NCBI GenBank assembly: GCA_020055645.1 | Contig: CM034547.1 | Location: forward strand, 69,784,884-69,848,883 | Length of the DNA stretch: 64,000 nt | Reading direction: 5' to 3' | DNA from: Tomocerus qinae | Taxonomy: Eukaryota > Arthropoda > Collembola > Entomobryomorpha > Tomoceridae | In this document: positions 56,801 through 64,000 of the stretch, piece after piece | How the letters are laid out: the number at the start of each line of letters is the position of its first letter | Numbering within the stretch: the first letter of the stretch is position 1 | Notes under the pieces: model-generated | The model's database searches: none | What the model was told of the DNA's origin: nothing | What the model saw: the letters and a program-made list of their open reading frames with translations, nothing else | Made by a program: the position numbers and the translations under genes

Positions 56801-59800
56801 TAATATAGGTAGCTCTATGAGTATTATCACGAAGTTTTCATCCATCAACCGGCGAATAAAGGATACAATAAGTACAATCACTCATTACTATTAAGTCCTT
56901 GAAACGAATTCACAATCCCAACTCGCTTCGCAACGAAACAAGTGGAGTAGTACTATTCATACCTATACGTAGTAGTATGTAGTAATTTCAGTAATAGGCA
57001 CTAATAATTCATCAAATCAGTAAATGGATTAAATGCTAGTCTAAGTAGCAGTATGCCAATGTTGTACTAATGAGAAAGTTTAACAGAGAACAGTAAATTC
57101 TAAAATAAATGCTGATGAGTGAATACCTTGAAGCGTAACAAAATAATTTATAAACTATAGGGTATAATTTATCTGGGAATTTATTAGACTGAAAGGGCTC
57201 AATTTGTCAGTAGAAGACAGGGAGCTAAAAAAGCTGTCCTTTTTTACAAAAAAGGTAAAACGTATTCCTTTTTTAAAAAGCAGTCCTTTTTACCTTTTTT
57301 ACCTTATTTAAATGCAAAGTGGAAGTAAATGGGGCACGCTGATACATCAAAAAAGGTAAAAAGGCAAAAAAGGACTGCCTTTTTAAGTACCCCATTATTT
57401 CATGTGCGGGAAAATTTAAAAATTTGGTCATTTACAGTAAATTATGAAATTTTTCAAGTCGCAAAGACTTTTTAACTAATAACCTAATTGAAAAAACACA
57501 GAGACAAAAAATGTTTTTCACATTATCATCTAAAAAGTGAAGTATTTTTTGACGATACTCCACTTCCTTCCCATTTTACAAAAACTTACGGCAAAAAAGG
57601 TCTTTTTTTGTTCCCTGGTAGAAGATTTTGAGTAATTTCTCGGAATGCATGGAGGAATTGTAATGAAAACCTGGCATTCTCTTCGAATTTTACGGTGCAA
57701 TATCATTATTTAATTACTTGTGGAAATGTAAATGCGACGCAGTAGTCTGAAGTTAAATTAATTAATTTGTGGGTAGTTACAATTAGCATTATTAAATGAT
57801 TTGCTGGGCGATTGGAAAGAGCTTTACTGGAATTATGTATGTATATAGGCATGTTTGAAGCTGTTTCGGGAGAATAGCAACGGGAGAAAAGCGGGTGTAA
57901 TGACTCCGATCCCACAATATCCTCTGTATTCTGCCACTCTCGGGGAATACGACATGCTTGAAGTGAGATCCCATTTAGTGTTCAATTAATTCATGAATCG
58001 TTTTCATTTTGTAGTTTAAAGTTTACTTTGTGCTAGTTTACTTGATGTAAAAGTTTGCATAGTACTAATAGTTAGTCGTGATTACACGTGGCATCACGAA
58101 CGTTATAGATATATATATTTACACACGTGCCTTGTAATAAAAATGTATCGGTTTCGATTGCAGATTGGTTACTATTTGAACGAAGAAAAAGGTTGGAGGC
58201 TAGACGTAGAGGAATTAGACCGAGCAATCAAAGAGGGTCGTGGAAGATGTAATCCAAGAGCCATTGTTGTAATTAATCCAGGAAACCCCACAGGTATTTA
58301 TTTATCCTTTATTTAGATTTACGTCTATAGGGACAGCGTTGGGATGATTAAACCCGGGTTTAAATCTCCTCCATCCCATAAATATTTAGACAACAACGCA
58401 GAGTATTAGAATTAAGGATTCATATCCTATGGAATTATAGCCACCCGCAACCAAACAAAACCCGGCAATCGACCAACAAATGAGATTTAATGAAATTTAT
58501 GAAATAATTTGCAAGATTAGAAGCGCAATTATTGTGCTCTGATGGATTCATGGTCCCTTGGCAGAAGATCACAAGTAGCAGTACAAAAAGATAACGTTAG
58601 ATTCCTTTTGTAACGTTAGTGGCAACCTTGGCTTTGCTTCAAACTTTCATATTGGCAGAGAACAAACAAAAAGTGTATCTAGTAGGAATCTCGGCTATGT
58701 AACTTATTTACAAAAGTTAACTTACATCAGCTTACATCATTCATGCCAGATGAAATAGGTGGATGAAATAGGACATCCTTTGCTCTTATACTTATACTTA
58801 TAACATCCTGATGTATTACATTAAGGGTTACTAATAGCGGGGTAACTTGAGCATACACATTGTGTGTGTTTTAATTAGGATTAGAGTGCAGCCCGTATTT
58901 TTTTACCAAAAGGCTTCAAAATTTCCAAAAAGTAGCGGAAGGTGAATATCTAGAACTTGTGACTCCGAAATATTAAAAAAGTAATACGTTTTGAATTATA
59001 ACGTTAGTGGGAAAACACATTTCCTGAGTTTGGACACACAAAGTGTATGCTCAAGTTGCCCCGCTATTTGACACCCTTAAGTGGAAAGTACGTTCCTATT
59101 TGTTTGCACTTCATACATCAAAAGCAACAGAGATGTACTGTTCACACAGCCATAATGTAATTCTGTTACTTATATTATTGTCATTTCTCAGGTCATGTGC
59201 TCAGTCGGTCAAATATGGAAGAAATAATAAGATTTGCATACAGGCAAAAGCTATTCCTCCTCGCTGATGAGGTAAGAATATTATTTTTTTAATTGAAGAA
59301 ACGAATGAACGAAGTCAAAAATGATGAGTAAATCCCAGATGGCAAGGCTTTTGTCCAGCTCGCTATAAAAGTCCCTAATTATGACTTATGACACTTTCTT
59401 CGTTGCTACTTTGCTACATACTACCTATACATCTTAATAATATAAATAGTACCACTAAAATACATAAAAATGACATGGGCGTTGACAAAGTGTGGAAAAA
59501 GGAGTGGGTGCTAATAAATACGGCGAAGGACACGCTTTACTTTTTTATATAACAAAACTTTTGGGCCAAATCGTGAGTTAGGATAGACTGTAACGTAATT
59601 GGAGCTTTTACGATGTGTAGTACCACAATAAAAACGCTGAATATACTTGGGAAAGTAGTCGGGTGGATAGTTTGGCTGTAAAGACTTCTTTCTATCTAAA
59701 GTATTTTTACATTCCACTGCAATGTCCGGGAGAAAGTAGGAGCCTGCAGAGTAACGACCTGGGGTCCTAATGACCCGCTGTGTACAGTATGTGACTGATA

Positions 59801-61879
59801 TTGAGACATCAGAGCTTTCACTCCATGCACACGAGACTTTCCCTGTTTCCACCAAATCATCAGTACCCGAGGTGTCTAGATATATAAAAACGAATCGAAT
59901 TGACATTCAACTTAACCCAATGACAAAAATATTAAACCAAGAGAAAGCATGACCTTGGCTGTAGAAAGTTTCTGAATAGGGAGAAAGTTTCCATGCTGTC
60001 ATGTCTGCGTAACATACTGTACTATATTCATGAAGATGTCGAGAATGGCGGATGGAGATAGCTTCTGCAGCTTACTCTCCATTACCTACTACTAGTACTT
60101 GCATTCTAGGAATGATGCACGCACAGAGTGTTGTGTTTGATGTCATGTAATCAAAACCCTACAGCTAAAAGGTATTTCTGTGCTCAGGTCTACCAGGATA
60201 ATGTCTATGAAGACAACAAGTTTTTATCCTTCAAGAAAGTTATGAGGGAGATGGGGAGTCCTTTTGACCGAATGGAGCTCGTCTCATTCTTCTCTACATC
60301 TAAGGGTAAGTGTCTTCCTTTCAGTATTTCGGGAGGTCCTATTCTCCTGTTCACCCATCATTAGATAACTGCTTGGGACGGGAAATCGAAATATGTTTTC
60401 TCACTTTCATACTTCACACAATCATGAATCTTGTTTATTTCTGAGGCAAGTTGAGAAGTAGGAAAATCAATCTTACACAACTGCTTTAAATATTACGAAT
60501 ATGGAAAATTTTCCTTGTAGGGAGGGGTGAATGTTTTTTTGGTGTGGATGCACCAGCAGCATTAAATGTTGGAGGTTCGTTGTTCCAAACGACTCCAATC
60601 TATAGAGTCAATTCTTGAAGTTAATGAACAGTGAAGGACGTCTTCGGGTTGGACAAGTTGTAAATAAAGTGTTAACCAAAATTTCTCCATGAGACGTTGA
60701 GATGAGACGCGAAACAAAAGTGATTCTACCCAAAAAGTTTTTTATGAAATGGAAAGGAATCCTCGAAAAAAATTCTGGCCGGAGAAGCGAAGAGATAATA
60801 AGTTTGGTGGTCTGGAAGTCTTTTAAAAGCAAAAAGCATGTCAGGCATGCCTTTCATTGGCCATATCCAGAATGCCTACTTGAACCATTCAGTCAGTAAA
60901 TCCTTCCTTTATGGCCTTAATGGCTTCCTTCATCCATTTGTCTGTACTTACATGCAATCACCAGGCAAGGTATAAGTGATGTGGGTGAGAGCCGAGTTTA
61001 GTTTGATCCCCGGGTTGAAACGTGAAAGAGACAGTTATAGTGTCAGATATTATGCAGTAATAGAATGTTACGTTTATGATTATATCTTCCTACTAGAGTT
61101 GACTATTCCTAATGTGTGTCCAATAACTGTCATGTCATTTAAAAGCAAGAAGACCTCATAATTACATCAGAATTTGAAATTGTGGTTCCTGGAAACGGAA
61201 ATGAACAGGGTAGTCTTGGATTTTCTTAGTCTTTACAGCATTTCAGAGTATATCACGTAATCAAGTATGCATACTCACCGCCAACTACTCTGTGGAATCA
61301 CGTACATAAAATCTGATATGAACCATGTTCATGGAAATCTCTCTTAGTGGTTCTGACATTTTAAAACTCTACCAATTAAATGCGTTTTAATGACTTGTGA
61401 CAGATTTAGAACGACTTAATTGTTAGACAAAGTAGGAAGCTAGGCACGAAAAGAAAGTTGCAAAACTGATACAGCGGGTTAATGCACGACATCAACTCGT
61501 TTAATTGTCTCTTCTGTATTTTAAATGGGGGTCGTGTGAGAAGGCCACAAAAAGCTACTAATTGTTATTCTAGCTTTATGACTTCGATAGCAATAGCTGC
61601 GTGATTGTGGTTACAGTGGTAAATACAGAGAATGAATATATAAATATATTGTAGGATTTGATATTCGCTGGAGAAATAGAATATCTGATTTAGTAGGTTG
61701 CGCAACTGGACGAGAATAGTAATGAACAAAGTTCTGAACAATTTTGTTTGGTTACAGGGTTCCTTTGTGAATGTGGTCTGCGGGGAGCTTTCCTTGAAGT
61801 TGTCAACATGGATCCCCAGGTCAAAGAAATACTTTTCGCCAGTGTCGCTGCTAAACTCTGCCCTTCGGTCCCGGGACAG
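53847..61879 (+). CDS. Alanine aminotransferase, copy 2, 3' end beyond the window
   Basis: Nine exons found: 53847-54062, 55322-55411, 55846-55954, 56243-56376, 57849-57962, 58164-58293, 59192-59271, 60188-60305 and 61758-61879. The frame is continuous to PSVPGQ. Six internal exon lengths (90, 109, 134, 114, 130, 80) equal those of copy 1. The N-terminus ([20 protein letters not shown]) is acidic, without a mitochondrial presequence, so a cytosolic product is likely. Motifs kept: [32 protein letters not shown], Lys330 in FSTSKG. Just after the lysine the family sequence YMGECGxRGGY reads [12 protein letters not shown] donor follows GQ where copy 1 has an unbroken exon. About 150 C-terminal residues are expected past 64000. 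Introns reach 1.5 kb. Confidence 0.88.
57210..57625. mobile_element. hAT-type MITE in intron 4 of alanine aminotransferase copy 2
   Basis: The body is 57218-57617 (400 bp), starting CAGGGAGCTAAAAAAG and ending in CTTTTTTTGTTCCCTG. The CAGGG..CCCTG termini are typical of hAT elements. GTAGAAGA flanks both sides (57210-57217 and 57618-57625) as an exact 8-bp duplication. Inside, AAAAAGGTAAAAAGG-type blocks occur in both orientations. Non-coding. Confidence 0.9.
59511..59906 (-). other. Unassigned 131-codon antisense open frame in intron 7 of copy 2
   Basis: The longest open frame without a family. It runs antisense in an intron. The C-terminal half has a Cys/Tyr/Lys-rich look ([40 protein letters not shown]) and an acceptor-like CTGCAG/G near its middle. 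YFPKYI..C is loosely like trunk/PTTH cystine-knot ligands, but most of their cysteines are absent. It may be an exon, a relic or chance; I would not call it a gene. Confidence 0.2.
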
Positions 61880-64000
61880 GTTCGATTTATTTATTCATTG
61901 CAATTTCATTCAAATCATTTATCAAATCACAGACACGTTCGATTTATAACTTCTTCAAAAAGTTAAATTTTGCCACGTCCATCATAGTAGTTAATTGTAC
62001 CATTTATAGCCAAGATAGTACAGATATAAATGGAGGTCATTGAAAATGGCTTAGTCTAGTATCTTTTGATTGAGTTTAATCTAAGCGGACGATCTATAGA
62101 TCCATTCCGACGTACTTTACTTACTTTTTCCACTTTTACCGCGCAGAGACATGACGAAATCATTAAACGAGAACATTTATGAAAATTTTCGTAGGGAATT
62201 TGCATAACGCAGCCAAAAGAGATTTAAGTCGAAGAAAGTGATACACGCCTTAGTACTTTCTCAGGACTTTGAAATAATACTACTCCACAGATCTGTTGGC
62301 TTACACAAAATGCTTATTATCTTCTTGGTGGTAGGTCGATTTGGCAAAAGTTTTTTTCCCACTGACCTCTCGAGATAATTTGGCAAAACGGCTTTTGAAC
62401 AGGTCGGAACAAGTTTTGCCAAACTATCCCATCGATTTGCCAATCTATCTAGAGCCCTTATGCATTTTTCCCAAAAAAGTCTGTTTTGCCAAAATGTTTT
62501 TTGCCAAATAGACCTATATGTTCTGTTCTGGACAGTTCTGTACTCAAATACGTTGGGTTAAAAGCTGTCAGTTTATTCGTATCCATTCAGCGAGCAGTAT
62601 ATAAAATCATAACTTTTTCCAGAAACCTGCCCGATTTGCTCGTCTTTATAAATAGCACTAATTAACAACTTTGAAGCTAAATAAAATGAAAAATCGTTTT
62701 TCTGCCTATCATTGAATTTTTATTTCATTTATAGTTGCAAATTGGCAATTGCTAGAACATGAAAATATATGACTGTAGTTAAAGCTTAGCTTTTGCTTGG
62801 GTTTGAATTTTTGAATTGTGAGCTTTCTCTAATGTGTCAAAACGTCTACAAGGAATCATGTATACGGGTTTCTTTTAACACGCATTAAATGTTCGCTAAG
62901 CAAAGTTTGAAGCAGTTTGATTTTGTGAGTTGATTATAATGGGAATGGTAATAGTGCCATAAAAACGCTGATTGTGTAGCAAGTAGTATTAATTACCTGG
63001 AGAGACGTTGATGGGTCGGGAGAATTCTGTGCAGATAGACATAACTACCCATTCTTGTCTCTATAAATCTAGGAAGAAAGTGCCTTAATGACGCATCCGT
63101 TGTAATTAGGGTACTACACACACACATCTGGGCTTTCTCTGCTTTCTCCATTACGTTTCGAGACGTTGTCGGAAACACTCACTCAGGATTTATCCAGCCT
63201 GCACAACTCCTTTAACGTTTGCTCCGCTTTCTCCTTGTGAAGTCATCAAGTCAAATAAATGCTTATTCAGTTGATAATCATGAAGCATTGAAGCAATATG
63301 CATACAAAACACTCATTGTAGGTACAAATAGCAATGTAATACTAGATACATCGCTGATCATTACTGCTACCTTCATTTCCTTATCTAACGTTTAGTCTGC
63401 ACTTGATGTACAACGGCCTCCTCGGCTGTCACTTTCACAGATCTTAGACCATTTCTGGAAAGGTATCAGATTATTGTACACCAGTAGGATATTACCATTA
63501 AGTAGTCACGTCAGGACTGTGTTTCTGCATTTGCATTTGTGTCTACTCATCCGTTTACAAGATAATTCCTTGTTAGATTTATATTACGTAATTCTGTTTG
63601 CATGCACACTTTTAGGCTTTAACCGACATGAATTTAAGCGTATAGCGAAGCATTTCTCACGTATATCTTTTGTGCTTGTTTCGTAACAAAATTGTTTTAT
63701 CTCAAAATCAGCAGCAACAAAAATCAGTCAGGCAAAACTTATATTACGTGATTAGGTACAATGACTTGACAGTTGTTGCGAATTATTCATACGTCTGAGT
63801 AGTTGCAGGTTGATCGTTTGATCTGAAACGAATGTTGTAGTGCTGAACATACATAACATTCAAACTAATTTCTGTTTCGCAATCAAGCCAAAAACTTAAT
63901 TTAACCAATGCTTAATTTTGGAGGAAGCGAATATTACAGAAAATGTTGTTTATTTCCGCGCTACATTAATGCCATGCACAGCTCACAAATGTTAAAATAC
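61880..64000. other. Presumed intron of alanine aminotransferase copy 2
   Basis: No continuation of the aminotransferase (expected ATMD..., then MYAFPQ and PGTFHFR) was seen on the plus strand. The MITE at 62332-62516 is the only recognised feature. Confidence 0.45.
62332..62516. mobile_element. Short MITE with TA-type flanks
   Basis: The left end TAGGTCGATTTGGCAAAAG pairs with the right end TTTTTTGCCAAATAGACCTA, with further TTGGCAAAA/TTTTGCCAA blocks inside. The terminal TA on each side could be a Tc1/mariner-type TA target duplication. 185 bp, non-coding. Confidence 0.75.

Noticed and set aside
58345-58365. Palindrome TTAAACCCGGGTTTAA
   Set aside because: Only 16 bp, no neighbouring structure and no link to a gene start; may be chance.

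Overview
The window is eukaryotic nuclear DNA from an invertebrate, most likely an arthropod. It is AT-rich, has short introns (about 50-150 bp in compact genes) with GT..AG borders, and is densely seeded with small foldback and terminal-inverted-repeat elements. No bacterial, organellar or recognisable retroviral/LTR gene was seen. I cannot name the species. Exon models were built by hand; six complete models sum to an exact multiple of three, which supports them.

Layout. 1-2638 (+): the C-terminal half of an ABCC/MRP-type ABC transporter, 5' end off the window. 3499-5439 (-): an eight-exon ABHD4/ABHD5-type alpha/beta hydrolase (370 aa), tail-to-tail with the transporter. 5.4-14.1 kb: gene-free, full of repeats, including a 44-bp inverted pair about 5 kb apart and a clean 205-bp MITE with an 8-bp target duplication. 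14113-16832 (-): a ten-exon NUDCD1 (635 aa). 18308-19207 (-): an intronless TXNL1-like thioredoxin-PITH protein (299 aa) that has kept only one of the two active-site cysteines. 19945-21155: a decayed Mutator-like (MULE) transposon with FLYWCH and transposase remnants.

24789-32119 (+): a complete alanine aminotransferase gene with two alternative first exons, one coding a mitochondrial-type presequence and one a short leader without it. 34911-37631: a 2.7-kb multi-tier palindromic element. 40597-41475 (-): a four-exon cornichon (144 aa). 42358-43184: two foldback elements, one inside the other. 44063-49196 (+): an eight-exon TCAIM homologue (495 aa) whose 2.6-kb third intron holds 59-bp and 18-bp tandem arrays and a MITE. 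53847 to beyond the right edge (+): a second alanine aminotransferase gene in the same orientation, with the same internal exon lengths but much longer introns and a different N-terminus; its last exons lie outside the window.

The genes do not form one pathway. The notable biology is the pair of alanine aminotransferase genes (pyruvate + glutamate <-> alanine + 2-oxoglutarate): one appears able to make mitochondrial and non-mitochondrial forms from alternative first exons, while the other has diverged next to the cofactor-binding lysine. The rest of the interest is in several independent short DNA transposon families, some with exact target-site duplications that allow relative dating.
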